Below are positions 41,551-50,017 of a stretch of 64,000 bases of DNA, in pieces; position 1 is the first letter of the stretch, and every line of letters starts with the position of its first letter. Location: assembly GCF_900142605.1 (NCBI RefSeq), contig NZ_FRBL01000010.1, forward strand, positions 186,001 through 250,000, read 5' to 3'. This DNA is from Chitinophaga jiangningensis (lineage in GTDB: Bacteria; Bacteroidota; Bacteroidia; Chitinophagales; Chitinophagaceae). The notes below the pieces were generated by a model that saw nothing but the letters and a program-made list of their open reading frames with translations, was not told the origin of the DNA and did not search any database. The position numbers and the translations under genes were made by a program.

Positions 41551-43764
41551 ATGGGATTATTCAATACTAAAAATAAAGCAGCCGGTAAACCTGATGGTCG
41601 CGTAGAAGGTATTGCAAAAGTGACAGGCGCCGGTAAATATGCCGCAGAATACAAAGTGGATAATATGTGCCATGCCGTATTTGCAGGCAGCACCATCGCC
41701 GCCGGTACCATCAAAAGCATTTACCTGGATAATGCCAAACAGGTGGAAGGGGTGCTGGACATTATCACTCATCTCAACAAACCTGCTGTTCCAGGCTTTG
41801 CTTCAGAAACCAAATTAAAAGAAACCCGTTTCGGTCTGCCGCTGTTTCATACGGATAAAGTGTATTTCAGAAATCAGCCGGTAGCCATGGTGGTAGCCGA
41901 CACGCTGGAAAATGCTACCTACGCGGCTTCCCTGATTGAGTTCACCTACCAGGAAGATACTCCCACAGTGGACTTCAAAAAAGCACACCCATCTGTACCT
42001 CTCAAAATGCAGGGCAAAGAAAGAGGTTCGCTGGACGCCTGGAGTAATGCGCCTCAAGTGGTTGACCAGCAATACGATATCGCTGCCGAAGTGCACAACC
42101 CTATGGAAATGCATGCGACCATCGCCCACTGGACGGCAGACGATAAACTGGTGCTCTACGATAAAACACAGGGCGTGGTAAACGTACAGCGTACCATCGC
42201 CAAAATATTCGAAATCCCACAGGAAAATATTGAAGTATTCAGCGAATTTGTAGGCGGTGGCTTCGGCTCCGGACTACGGGTATGGACCAACGGAGTAGGC
42301 GCCGTCATGGCAGCTAAAGCAGTAAAACGCCCCGTAAAGCTGATGCTCACCAGGTCCCAGATGTTCTCCCTCACCGGCTACCGCCCCGCCGCATGGCAAC
42401 GTGTAAAACTGGGTGCGGATAATGATGGTAAATTCCTCGGTATCCATCACCAGGGAAAAAACGGTACCTCCGTATTCGAACCATTCCAGGAAGGAATCAC
42501 CTCCATCACCCGGATGGTTTATAACTTCGATAACCTGAAGGCCGAACAGTCCATCGTGCCGCTCAACCTCGGCACACCTACCTGGATGCGGGGGCCGGGC
42601 GATTGTACCGGAGCCTTTGCCGTAGAATGCGCCATCGATGAGCTGAGCTACCAGCTGAATATGGACCCGGTAGCATTGCGACTCAAAAACTTCGCGATCA
42701 CACATGATCCGGAAAATAAAAAACCCTATTCCAGCAACTTCATCGACGAGTGCATCACCAAAGGCGCCGAAATGATAGACTGGAAACAACGTAAACAACA
42801 GCCGGGCGCACTTACAGAGGGCGACTGGAAAATAGGTTACGGTGTGGCAGTAGGGATGTGGGGCGCAGGCCGCGGTAATGCCAGCGCAGGCATCACCATG
42901 GAAAAAGATGGTACCATGACGGTGAAAACGGCCATGACCGACATCGGCACCGGTACCGGCACCGCTATGCAAAACATGACGCATACTTTTACCGGTATGC
43001 CAAAAGATAAAATTAAAATAGCCCTGGGACACTCTACATTGCCTACCGCAGGTAGTCAGGGTGGTAGTACAGGTTTGTCGTCTATTAGCGGCGCCGTATC
43101 AGCAGTGTGCGACGCGTTGAAAAAGCAACTGGCCGACTACGCAGCTGCAATCAACCCGGCGTACAAGGATGCAAAACCTGCTGATGTGCTGCTTTCCGCT
43201 ACAGGTGTGTCTTTAAAAACGGATAAAAACGAGTTTGTATCCCTGGCGGATATCTGGCAGAAAAATAATCTCACGGACATTTCCGTGAAAGCCAGCTCAG
43301 GCCCGGGTGCAGAGCGCCAGCAGTACGCTTTCTGCTGCTCTACCGCACATTTTGTGAAGGTGCGGGTAAACACCAAAACCGGAAAAGTGAAAGTGGAAAG
43401 AGCCATATGTGTGGCAGACGGTGGTACGATCGTAAACGAGAAGCCCGCTGCTAACCAGATTTCCGGTGCGATTGTAGGTGGTATCGGTATGGCATTGATG
43501 GAAGAAATTCACGCGGATGAAAAATTGGGTAACCTGGTAGGGAACGATCTGGCAGGTTATCACTTCGCCGTAAATGCTGATGCGCCAATTATCGAGGTGG
43601 CATTTATCAATAAGCCTGATCCTTATGTGAATCCAAGTGGGGCGAAAGGTTTGGGAGAAGTGGGAATCATCGGATGTGCACCGGCGATTGCCAATGCAAT
43701 TTATAATGCGACCGGTAAACGGTTGAGAGATTTGCCGATTACGCCCGATAAGGTGCTTGTATAA
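41551..43764 (+). CDS. paoC: Aldehyde oxidoreductase molybdenum subunit (PaoC/YagR-like)
   Basis: A 737-residue catalytic subunit that binds molybdopterin cytosine dinucleotide in its family. FVGGGFGSGLRVWTNG (around 230-245) and the C-terminal GAKGLGEVGIIG block are present; the catalytic glutamate is E703, equivalent to E692 of E. coli PaoC. It oxidises aldehydes to acids, with broad aromatic-aldehyde range in PaoABC. No paoD/XdhC-like chaperone gene follows, so maturation factors must be elsewhere. A double hairpin separates it from the convergent AraC gene. Confidence 0.9.
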   Translation: MGLFNTKNKAAGKPDGRVEGIAKVTGAGKYAAEYKVDNMCHAVFAGSTIAAGTIKSIYLDNAKQVEGVLDIITHLNKPAVPGFASETKLKETRFGLPLFHTDKVYFRNQPVAMVVADTLENATYAASLIEFTYQEDTPTVDFKKAHPSVPLKMQGKERGSLDAWSNAPQVVDQQYDIAAEVHNPMEMHATIAHWTADDKLVLYDKTQGVVNVQRTIAKIFEIPQENIEVFSEFVGGGFGSGLRVWTNGVGAVMAAKAVKRPVKLMLTRSQMFSLTGYRPAAWQRVKLGADNDGKFLGIHHQGKNGTSVFEPFQEGITSITRMVYNFDNLKAEQSIVPLNLGTPTWMRGPGDCTGAFAVECAIDELSYQLNMDPVALRLKNFAITHDPENKKPYSSNFIDECITKGAEMIDWKQRKQQPGALTEGDWKIGYGVAVGMWGAGRGNASAGITMEKDGTMTVKTAMTDIGTGTGTAMQNMTHTFTGMPKDKIKIALGHSTLPTAGSQGGSTGLSSISGAVSAVCDALKKQLADYAAAINPAYKDAKPADVLLSATGVSLKTDKNEFVSLADIWQKNNLTDISVKASSGPGAERQQYAFCCSTAHFVKVRVNTKTGKVKVERAICVADGGTIVNEKPAANQISGAIVGGIGMALMEEIHADEKLGNLVGNDLAGYHFAVNADAPIIEVAFINKPDPYVNPSGAKGLGEVGIIGCAPAIANAIYNATGKRLRDLPITPDKVLV

Positions 43765-43769
43765 CCTTT

Positions 43770-43834
43770 GCTGGTACCGGTACCTTCGGTCCCGGTACCA
43801 GCCATCGCCTTCGCCGAAGGCGAAGGTGATGGCT
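43770..43834. repeat. Overlapping double hairpin B
   Basis: First hairpin 43770-43802: 15-bp arms beginning GCTGGTACCGG, TTC loop, one A-C mismatch. Second hairpin 43800-43834 (arms 43800-43815 and 43819-43834): 16-bp arms beginning AGCCATCGCCTTC, GAA loop, one G-U-compatible mismatch. They share AGC at 43800-43802. It sits between convergent genes (stops at 43764 and 43833) and overlaps the last bases of the AraC gene. Confidence 0.85.
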
Positions 43835-44726
43835 AATTCAAAGCTCTATATTCATTTGGCGTAATACCCACCCGCTGCTTAAACAACCGCGTAAAATGCT
43901 GCGGATATTTAAACCCTAACTCATACGCTACCTGGCTGATTGTTTTCTCAAAATCAAACACCCTTTCCTTTGCCAGTTCAATCACCTTATTCTGGATATA
44001 TTCCTGGGCCGATTTACCGGTTTCCTTTTTGATCAGGTCGCCAAAATAGTTGGCGGATAAATGCAAAGTGTCCGCACAGTAACCAACTGTTGGAAGGCCC
44101 TGCTGCTGCGGCTGATCGGAGAGGAAGTAATCATGCAGCACCCGCTCAAATTTTTCTACGGTGCCTTTATTTTCATGGTCCCTCGTGATAAATTGCCGGT
44201 CATAAAACCGGTTACAGTAATGGAGGAATAATTCGATATTGGCAGTAATCAGTTTCTTACTATGATGATCGATAGCGTGCATTAATTCATATTGAATTTT
44301 TGCAAAGCAGTCCAGCACAATTTGCCGCTCTTTTTCGGACAAATGCAGCGCCTCATTTACATCATAAGAAAAGAAGGAATATTCATGTATATTTTTACCC
44401 AGTGAGGTGCCGTTTATCAGGTCGGGATGGAAAGCGAGCGACCATCCACGTGCCTGCACACCGTTTTTGGGTTGTACACCTACTACCTGCCCGGGTGCAA
44501 TGAACATCAGCGTGCCTTCCTGGTAATCGTAATGACTGCGGCCATATTTCAGTTCACCGCATTTCAGCTCCTTGAGATAAACACAGTACAGGTTGAAATT
44601 AAAAGTTTGGACAGGCAGCGAATTTGCCTGTGAAAGATTAATCACGGATACCAGTGGGTGTAATGTTTCCACGCCGCGTAGCTTGTTGTACTGATCAATA
44701 CTTTCCAGCTTAACGATTTCTTCCAT
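43833..44726 (-). CDS. AraC family transcriptional regulator
   Basis: A 297-residue regulator with an N-terminal cupin-like sensing domain (ELKCGELKYGRSHYDYQEGTLMFIAPGQ, quoted as GELKYGRSHYDYQEG) and a C-terminal double helix-turn-helix: LHLSANYFGDLIKKETGKSAQEY (first) and ISQVAYELGFKYPQHFTRLFKQRVG (second), ending in the usual TPNEYRALN. It diverges from an aldo/keto reductase gene 250 bp away, a common pairing in Bacteroidota, and probably controls it. A minus-strand TAAATTTG at 44744-44751 suggests its promoter. Confidence 0.9.
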   Translation of the reverse strand: MEEIVKLESIDQYNKLRGVETLHPLVSVINLSQANSLPVQTFNFNLYCVYLKELKCGELKYGRSHYDYQEGTLMFIAPGQVVGVQPKNGVQARGWSLAFHPDLINGTSLGKNIHEYSFFSYDVNEALHLSEKERQIVLDCFAKIQYELMHAIDHHSKKLITANIELFLHYCNRFYDRQFITRDHENKGTVEKFERVLHDYFLSDQPQQQGLPTVGYCADTLHLSANYFGDLIKKETGKSAQEYIQNKVIELAKERVFDFEKTISQVAYELGFKYPQHFTRLFKQRVGITPNEYRALN

Positions 44727-44743
44727 GTGCTGCTGATTTTATA

Positions 44744-44751
44744 CAAATTTA
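44744..44751 (-). promoter_or_regulatory. -7 element TAAATTTG before the AraC gene
   Basis: Minus-strand octamer TAAATTTG, a perfect -7 match, 18 bp from the start codon at 44726. Confidence 0.4.
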
Positions 44752-44886
44752 TTGATTTCCTGGTCGAGATACCAGACACCCGTAATATTGGTAGGAAAAT
44801 CCGTACTGTATGCCATTACCTTAGCGATCAGTAATTTTGGTAGCCATTGCAGTAATCGGTATACCATCCGGTAGTGCAGGCATTCC

Positions 44887-44894
44887 TACATTTG
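44887..44894 (+). promoter_or_regulatory. -7 element TACATTTG before the aldo/keto reductase
   Basis: A perfect TAnnTTTG box 82 bp upstream of the start. A second match, TAATTTTG, lies at 44832-44839, so there may be two promoters or an AraC-controlled choice. Several GGTA-containing near repeats between 44780 and 44876 could be AraC contacts. Confidence 0.4.
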
Positions 44895-44976
44895 CATCAG
44901 TCAATTACGCCGGCACCGGGAGGCAGGGTAACTGACATCTCCCCGATATTTCAAAAAAAATTAAAACAGCAAGTCT

Positions 44977-45960
44977 ATGAAAACAAGAAAATTAGGAAAC
45001 AGTGGGCTGGAAGTATCCGCACTCGGATTAGGCTGTATGGGACTGAGTTTTGCCTACGGCACAGCGCCTGAAAAAAGTGAAAGCATCAAACTGCTGCATG
45101 CGGCAGTAGACGCCGGCATAAACTTTTTTGATACCGCAGAAGCGTATGGCCCCTACCAAAATGAGGAACTGCTGGGCGAAGCACTTGCGCCTTATCGTGA
45201 TAAGGTTATTATAGCCACTAAATTTGGTTTTAAAGATGGTATACCTGACCTGGGAGTAGACAGCAGGCCGGAGAATATTATCGCCGTGGCCGATGCTGCC
45301 TTACGCCGCCTTAAGACCGACTATATCGATTTATACTATCAGCACCGGGTGGACCCGGCAGTGCCTGTAGAAGAGGTGGCCGGCACGGTGCAGGACCTGA
45401 TTAAAGCCGGAAAAGTGCGTCACTGGGGTATGTCTGAGGCAGGCGTGGAATCGATTCGTAAAGCGCATGCGATACAGCCGGTAGCAGCCTTACAAAGTGA
45501 ATACTCCCTCTGGTGGCGGGAGCCGGAGCAACAGATCCTGCCGCTGCTCGAAGAGCTGGGTATCGGGTTTGTGCCTTTTAGTCCGCTGGGAAGAGGTTTC
45601 CTCACCGGCGCCATCAACGAGGATACTAAATTTGATGCGAACGATTTCCGTAACCGATTGCCACGCTATGCGGAAGAAAACCGCAAGTCTAACCTGGCGC
45701 TGGTAGAGCTGCTGAAAGGCATTGCTGCCGATAAAAACGCAACACCTGCACAGATCGCACTGGCCTGGCTGCTGGCACAACGCCCATGGATAGTGCCTAT
45801 CCCGGGTACTACCAAAGTGAATCGTTTGCAGGAAAACATTGGAGCGGTGGATATCACGTTGACCAGTGCGGACCTTGAAGCAATAGAAGCGGCGGCCGCT
45901 AAAATTGCCATACAGGGCGCCCGCTATCCGGAAATTTTCCAGAAAGCCGTGGGTAAATAA
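44977..45960 (+). CDS. Aldo/keto reductase
   Basis: A 327-residue (beta/alpha)8 NADPH-dependent reductase. It has the N-terminal RKLGNSGLEVSALGLGCMGLS, the catalytic region FFDTAEAYGPYQNEELLG with D and Y of the tetrad, the lysine in VIIATKFGF and the histidine in DLYYQHRVDP. The C-terminal WIVPIPGTTKVNRLQEN is the NADPH-binding end. It is close to YakC/AKR13-type enzymes that detoxify aldehydes. Single gene, probably controlled by the divergent AraC. Confidence 0.92.
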   Translation: MKTRKLGNSGLEVSALGLGCMGLSFAYGTAPEKSESIKLLHAAVDAGINFFDTAEAYGPYQNEELLGEALAPYRDKVIIATKFGFKDGIPDLGVDSRPENIIAVADAALRRLKTDYIDLYYQHRVDPAVPVEEVAGTVQDLIKAGKVRHWGMSEAGVESIRKAHAIQPVAALQSEYSLWWREPEQQILPLLEELGIGFVPFSPLGRGFLTGAINEDTKFDANDFRNRLPRYAEENRKSNLALVELLKGIAADKNATPAQIALAWLLAQRPWIVPIPGTTKVNRLQENIGAVDITLTSADLEAIEAAAAKIAIQGARYPEIFQKAVGK

Positions 45961-46026
45961 TACCTGTCATTATTTTGCTGATAGCTGCTATCATTCATCT
46001 GACTAACAAATCCTGGGAATTATAAA

Positions 46027-46034
46027 TATCTTTG
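46027..46034 (+). promoter_or_regulatory. -7 element TATCTTTG upstream of the MFS gene
   Basis: A perfect TAnnTTTG box. Transcription from here would give a leader of about 110 nt before the MFS start at 46152, containing two hairpins: GGGCAA/TTGCCC at 46044-46060 and the terminator-like one at 46112. Confidence 0.45.
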
Positions 46035-46111
46035 TGGTCAGACGGGCAATCGTGTTGCCCTTGTTCTTTCCGGCGATCTCAAAGAATTAAATTATAAATT
46101 TCATTGGTTAT

Positions 46112-46145
46112 GATACAGGTCTTTACGGGCCTGTATCTTTTTTTT
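46112..46145 (+). terminator. Intrinsic terminator or attenuator immediately before the MFS start
   Basis: Stem GATACAGG / CCTGTATC (46112-46119 and 46130-46137) followed by eight T (46138-46145). Only AGGTAT separates it from the ATG at 46152. It could end the aldo/keto reductase transcript, but it is 150 bp after that stop and lies downstream of a promoter-like element, so it could also act as an attenuator of the efflux gene. Confidence 0.7.
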
Positions 46146-46151
46146 AGGTAT

Positions 46152-47336
46152 ATGAATAAAAAATTATTCCCCCTGTTGTTGGGTGGTCTCGGTATTGGAA
46201 TGACCGAGTTTGTCATGATGGGATTACTCCCGGATGTTGCGAAAAATCTTAAAATCAGCATACCGGTAGCGGGTCACCTTATTTCAGCGTATGCGCTGGG
46301 TGTGGTGATTGGTGCGCCTTTGCTGGTGATGATCAGCGGTAACTATCCGCCCAAGAAGATACTGATGGCGCTGATGGGCATTTTCACGGTGTTTAATGGG
46401 CTGTCTGCTTTTGCGCCGGACGAACACACGTTGCTGATTGCACGCTTTTTTGCAGGACTGCCACATGGTGCCTTCTTTGGGGTGGGTGCTATTATGGCGA
46501 GTCGCCTCGCTGAGCCGGGAAAACAGGCGCAGGCGGTAGCTACCATGTTTGCTGGCCTCACCATTGCTAATCTGGCGCTGGTGCCTATCGGTACCTGGAT
46601 AGGCCATAATTTCCTGTGGCGTTATACATTTGGGTTGGTGGCTGTGATTGGACTGATCACTATTGTTTCCATAAAATTCTGGCTGCCGGCTATTCCTGCT
46701 GAGCGCAGTGAAGGGTTGAAAACGCAGTTGAAAATATTTCAGAATGCAGATGTATGGCTGGTGATACTGATTACGGCTATTGGTACCGGCGGACTTTTTT
46801 GCTGGATCAGTTACATTGCGCCGCTGATGACGGAGATTTCCGGTTTTGCTTCCTCTACAGTGCCCTGGATCATGGTGCTTGCCGGTTTCGGCATGGTGAT
46901 CGGTAACTGGTTTGGTGGTAAGCTGGCGGATCGGATGTCGGCCGGAAAAGCTTGCGCATGGCTGCTTTTCGCCATGACGGTTACCTTGCTGGGCATCTTC
47001 CTGTTTTCACAATTCCGGGTGATATCCCTGTTGCTCACCTTTGTGGCTGGTGCGTTGAGTATTTCACTGGCAGCGCCCATACAGGTACTGATGATGCAGT
47101 GCGCCAAAGATGCGCAGATGCTGGGTGCCTCCATTACACAGGCCGGATTTAATATCGGTAACTCTTTAGGTGCTTTCCTCGGTGGTTTGCCGATTACTTA
47201 TGGACTTACCTACAATTACCCTTCTCTGGTGGGCATGTTTATGGCCACTGGTGGTGTGGTGTTTGCGATGATGATTGTAAGGCGGCAGCGGAATAATCCT
47301 GTGCCACTGCAGCCAGTGCAGGTATTTGGACATTGA
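46152..47336 (+). CDS. MFS transporter, AraJ/PbuE-like drug or sugar efflux
   Basis: A 394-residue inner-membrane protein with 12 predicted helices. The start at 46152 (MNKKLFPLLLGGLGIGMTEF) avoids reading through the terminator stem; a frame from 46104 exists. Family features: GLGIGMTEFVMMGLLPDVA in helix 1, LISAYALGVVIGAPLL, and RFFAGLPHGAFFGVGAIMAS between helices 3 and 4, as in the AraJ/YdhP/SotB group. It likely exports small molecules using the proton gradient. Substrate unknown. Confidence 0.88.
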   Translation: MNKKLFPLLLGGLGIGMTEFVMMGLLPDVAKNLKISIPVAGHLISAYALGVVIGAPLLVMISGNYPPKKILMALMGIFTVFNGLSAFAPDEHTLLIARFFAGLPHGAFFGVGAIMASRLAEPGKQAQAVATMFAGLTIANLALVPIGTWIGHNFLWRYTFGLVAVIGLITIVSIKFWLPAIPAERSEGLKTQLKIFQNADVWLVILITAIGTGGLFCWISYIAPLMTEISGFASSTVPWIMVLAGFGMVIGNWFGGKLADRMSAGKACAWLLFAMTVTLLGIFLFSQFRVISLLLTFVAGALSISLAAPIQVLMMQCAKDAQMLGASITQAGFNIGNSLGAFLGGLPITYGLTYNYPSLVGMFMATGGVVFAMMIVRRQRNNPVPLQPVQVFGH

Positions 47337-47370
47337 TGTTGTTAATCCTGGCCTTTGGCAAAGATAACAT

Positions 47371-47409
47371 CGGTAACTCCCCAAACCGAAGGTTGAGTGG
47401 GAGTTACCG
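47371..47409. terminator. Hairpin after the MFS gene
   Basis: Outer stem CGGTAACTCC / GGAGTTACCG and inner stem AACC-GAA-GGTT with bulges between. The CC-GAA-GG tip is the same as in the double hairpins. No U-run. Confidence 0.5.
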
Positions 47410-47422
47410 GAATGTATAAAAT

Positions 47423-47448
47423 TTGCAAAAGGTTGCAAATTTGCAAAT
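47423..47448. promoter_or_regulatory. Three TTGCAAA repeats before the TIM-barrel gene
   Basis: TTGCAAA occurs at 47423, 47433 and 47441, the last inside the perfect 10-bp palindrome ATTTGCAAAT (47439-47448). They are 45-70 bp upstream of the start at 47492, a suitable place for a regulator. A near -7 (TATTTTG, 47456-47462) follows. The nearby DeoR protein is one candidate. Confidence 0.4.
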
Positions 47449-47491
47449 GTTTGAATATTTTGTCCTCCGTTCACGTTAATAATCAGTTTTT

Positions 47492-48364
47492 ATGAATTCG
47501 AGGAGAGATTTTATCAAACAGGCGGCCCTGGTTTCTGCAGGTGCATTATTGCTGCCTTCTATCGCCAGCGCTAAATCTGTTAAAACAGTAGGCTTACAGT
47601 TATATACCCTGCGTGACCTGCTTCCGAAAGATCCGGAAGGAGTGATCCGCAAAGTGGCGGCTATAGGCTATAAAGAAGTAGAAACTTACGGCTATAATCC
47701 TAAGACCGGCTTCTGGGGCATGCCAGCCAAACAACTGGCACAGGTGCTGAAATCAACAAAACTGGTTGCACCAAGTGGCCACGTAGGCGTTGATCCTTTC
47801 ATCAGAGATGGCAATACCGATGATCTGAAAGCGAATATCGAAGCGCTGAAAACAATTGGTGCCACTTACTTCACCGTGCCTTACCTGGACGAGAGCCTCC
47901 GCCAGTCAGCCGATGATTATAAAAAAGTTGCAGAGAAACTGAATAAGGCAGCAGAGCTGTGTAAAGCCTCCGGCCTGCGTTTCGCTTACCACAACCATGA
48001 CTTTGAATTCAAGCAGCATAACGGTGTAACCGGCTACAGCATCCTGCTCAAAGAAACCGATCCTAAACTGGTAAGTTTTGAACTGGATATTTTCTGGGCA
48101 GTGCATTCCGGCCAGCAACCTGATACCATCTTTGCACAACATCCGGGCAGATTCCCAATGTGGCATGTGAAGGATATGGACAAGGCTAATCCTGGTCAGA
48201 ATACCGAAGTAGGAAAAGGCAGCATCGATTTTAAAGAGATCTTCACCCACGCATCCACCGCAGGTTTGAAGCATTTCTATGTAGAGCATGAAAATAACTA
48301 TCAACCCGATGAGTTAGGCTCTATTGCCACCAGCTTCAACTATATCAGGAAAAATATCAAATAA
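47492..48364 (+). CDS. Exported TIM-barrel sugar isomerase/epimerase family protein
   Basis: A 290-residue protein of the AP-endonuclease-2-like TIM-barrel superfamily (xylose isomerase-like). It has a Tat-type signal (NSRRDFIKQAALVSAGALLL), then TVGLQLYTLRDLL (strand 1), GYKEVETYGY, LRFAYHNHDFEF with the metal-site histidines, LVSFELDIFWA, MWHVKDMDKA and HFYVEHEN. The metal ligands E, D, H and E are therefore in place. Secreted members act on keto-sugars or inositols. It precedes a DeoR gene and a DUF1080 lipoprotein on the same strand. Confidence 0.85.
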   Translation: MNSRRDFIKQAALVSAGALLLPSIASAKSVKTVGLQLYTLRDLLPKDPEGVIRKVAAIGYKEVETYGYNPKTGFWGMPAKQLAQVLKSTKLVAPSGHVGVDPFIRDGNTDDLKANIEALKTIGATYFTVPYLDESLRQSADDYKKVAEKLNKAAELCKASGLRFAYHNHDFEFKQHNGVTGYSILLKETDPKLVSFELDIFWAVHSGQQPDTIFAQHPGRFPMWHVKDMDKANPGQNTEVGKGSIDFKEIFTHASTAGLKHFYVEHENNYQPDELGSIATSFNYIRKNIK

Positions 48365-48384
48365 GCAATTAATAAAGCCACTTC

Positions 48385-48413
48385 ACTACCGGGAGTAACA
48401 GCCTCCCGGTAGT
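48385..48413. terminator. Hairpin after the TIM-barrel gene
   Basis: Perfect 11-bp stem ACTACCGGGAG / CTCCCGGTAGT with a 7-base loop, 20 bp after the stop. It separates this gene from the DeoR gene, so the two may be independent transcripts. No U-run. Confidence 0.65.
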
Positions 48414-48477
48414 ACGCTGTCATTCCCCTTTGTAGCATTTTCCTATTCTAACCTATTCGTTAAACTGTACACCCGTT

Positions 48478-49227
48478 ATGATTAAGGAACAGCGATTTGA
48501 TTTTATTCTGAATGAATTGAGGGAGCATGAGCAGGTAACCTATGAAATGCTGGCTGCCTCGCTGCTGGTATCGGAAGATACCATCCGCCGCGACATTGAT
48601 CAGTTGTACCGCAATGGCCTGTTGTCTAAAATCCGCGGCGGTGCGATGCTGCCTTCTAAAAACCCGCTTACCTTCCGCGACCGCAGTGGTTTTCTCTGTG
48701 AACAAAAAAATATTATCGCGCTGAAAGCGATTCCCTTTCTTAAATCCGGTATGACGGTGTTTATGGACGGTGGTACTACCATATGCACTTTAGCCAAAGT
48801 ACTGCCGGCGGATTTGTCCATTCGGGTGATTACCAATAACCAGCCGCTGGTGCCTATCCTGGATGCCTACAGGCATATTGAAATAATTGTACTGGGCGGC
48901 GTGTACGACCGTGGTACCGCCACCAACACCGGTACCATCACCTGTAGAGAAGCAGAGCACTACATGGCAGACCTGTACCTCATGGGTACCTGTGGCATTG
49001 ATGATCAATTTGGGATTACCTGTACTATTGAGCCCGAATCACACGTGAAGAGGACGATGATGCGTCATGCACGACAAACCATGTCTCTCTCTAATCATAA
49101 TATTTTACACCGGAATAAAAATTTCCGGGTATGTGCTTTTGATGAAATCGATGTGTTAATTACTGACCTGGAAAGTGATCATGCGGACCTGGATGCCTTT
49201 CGTAACCAGGGTGTGCAGCTGGTGTAG
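48478..49227 (+). CDS. DeoR/GlpR family transcriptional regulator
   Basis: A 249-residue regulator. The helix-turn-helix YEMLAASLLVSEDTIRRDIDQL (about 22-43) and the wing GLLSKIRGGAM are typical. The C-terminal sugar-phosphate sensor has MTVFMDGGTTICTLAKVL, VITNNQPLV, VLGGVYDRGT and LMGTCGIDDQFGIT. It probably senses a phosphorylated sugar. Position between two sugar-related exported proteins suggests it regulates them. Confidence 0.88.
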   Translation: MIKEQRFDFILNELREHEQVTYEMLAASLLVSEDTIRRDIDQLYRNGLLSKIRGGAMLPSKNPLTFRDRSGFLCEQKNIIALKAIPFLKSGMTVFMDGGTTICTLAKVLPADLSIRVITNNQPLVPILDAYRHIEIIVLGGVYDRGTATNTGTITCREAEHYMADLYLMGTCGIDDQFGITCTIEPESHVKRTMMRHARQTMSLSNHNILHRNKNFRVCAFDEIDVLITDLESDHADLDAFRNQGVQLV

Positions 49228-49258
49228 GCCAACAACGATATTTTAAAATTCCATCAAT

Positions 49259-49978
49259 ATGAAAATGAAACAAAGCGCTATTGTATTAGCCGCCCTTGCC
49301 GTTTTTACTGTATCCTGTGGTAGTCAGGGTACAGCCGATAATGAATTGACTTCCACAGAAAAGCAGGAAGGATGGGAATTGCTGTTTGATGGCAAAACCA
49401 TGCATGGCTGGCATGTGTATAACATGGGCAATGTACCGTCTGCCTGGAGCGTGAAAGATGGTGCGCTGGTATGTACACAAGGCGCCGCCAAGGATGTGGG
49501 CGACCTGGTAACGGATAAGGAGTATAAAAATTACGAACTACTGTTTGACTGGAAAATCAGCAAGGAAGGCAACAGCGGTGTATTCATCAATGTGGTGGAA
49601 CGCCCGGATCTGCCGGCAGCATGGGCCACGGGGCCGGAGTACCAAATACTGGAAGCCAGTCACCACGACAATGAAAATCCTAAGAAACGTTCCGGTGGTT
49701 TGTTTGCACTGTTCGCACCGGTAAATGCTGCCCCTTTAAAGGCACAGGAAGAATGGAACCAGGCGAAAATCAGGCAGGTGGATGGTAAGTTTGAGTTTTA
49801 CCTGAATGGGCAATTAACGGCACAGCAGGACCTTAACTCCCAACAATGGAAGGATACGGTGGCGGCTACACATTTTAAGAACTACGCCGATTTCGGGAAG
49901 TATACCGCAGGCCACATTGCCCTGCAGGACTGGAACAAAGGCGTTTCCTTTAAGAATATTAAGATTAAGCAGTTATAA
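49259..49978 (+). CDS. DUF1080 (3-keto-disaccharide hydrolase) lipoprotein
   Basis: A 239-residue lipoprotein (lipid cysteine C20 in FTVSCGS). The DUF1080 jelly-roll appears as GWELLFDGKTMHGWHVYNMG, AWSVKDGALVCTQGAAKDVGDL (quoted in part), YELLFDWKISKEGNSGVFI, PEYQILEASHHDNENP and the end HIALQDWNKGVSFKNIKI. The family includes enzymes that cleave 3-keto-glycosides. It lies 31 bp after the DeoR gene, so it is probably in that operon. A bidirectional terminator follows. Confidence 0.88.
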   Translation: MKMKQSAIVLAALAVFTVSCGSQGTADNELTSTEKQEGWELLFDGKTMHGWHVYNMGNVPSAWSVKDGALVCTQGAAKDVGDLVTDKEYKNYELLFDWKISKEGNSGVFINVVERPDLPAAWATGPEYQILEASHHDNENPKKRSGGLFALFAPVNAAPLKAQEEWNQAKIRQVDGKFEFYLNGQLTAQQDLNSQQWKDTVAATHFKNYADFGKYTAGHIALQDWNKGVSFKNIKIKQL

Positions 49979-49984
49979 GCTCGA

Positions 49985-50014
49985 AGGGTGTATCAGTTCG
50001 ATTTGATACACCCT
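49985..50014. terminator. Bidirectional terminator
   Basis: Perfect 11-bp stem AGGGTGTATCA / TGATACACCCT with an 8-base loop, followed by GTTTTATTTTTT on the plus strand. It serves the convergent genes ending at 49978 and 50018. Confidence 0.75.
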
Positions 50015-50017
50015 GTT

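Noticed and set aside
42274..43032. 252-codon minus-strand frame opposite the molybdenum subunit
   Set aside because: Composition is histidine- and cysteine-rich shadow sequence of a conserved gene; no domain.
47423..47448. TTGCAAA repeats as a CRISPR array
   Set aside because: Repeats are 7 bases with 1-3 base gaps, far too short; no cas genes in the window.
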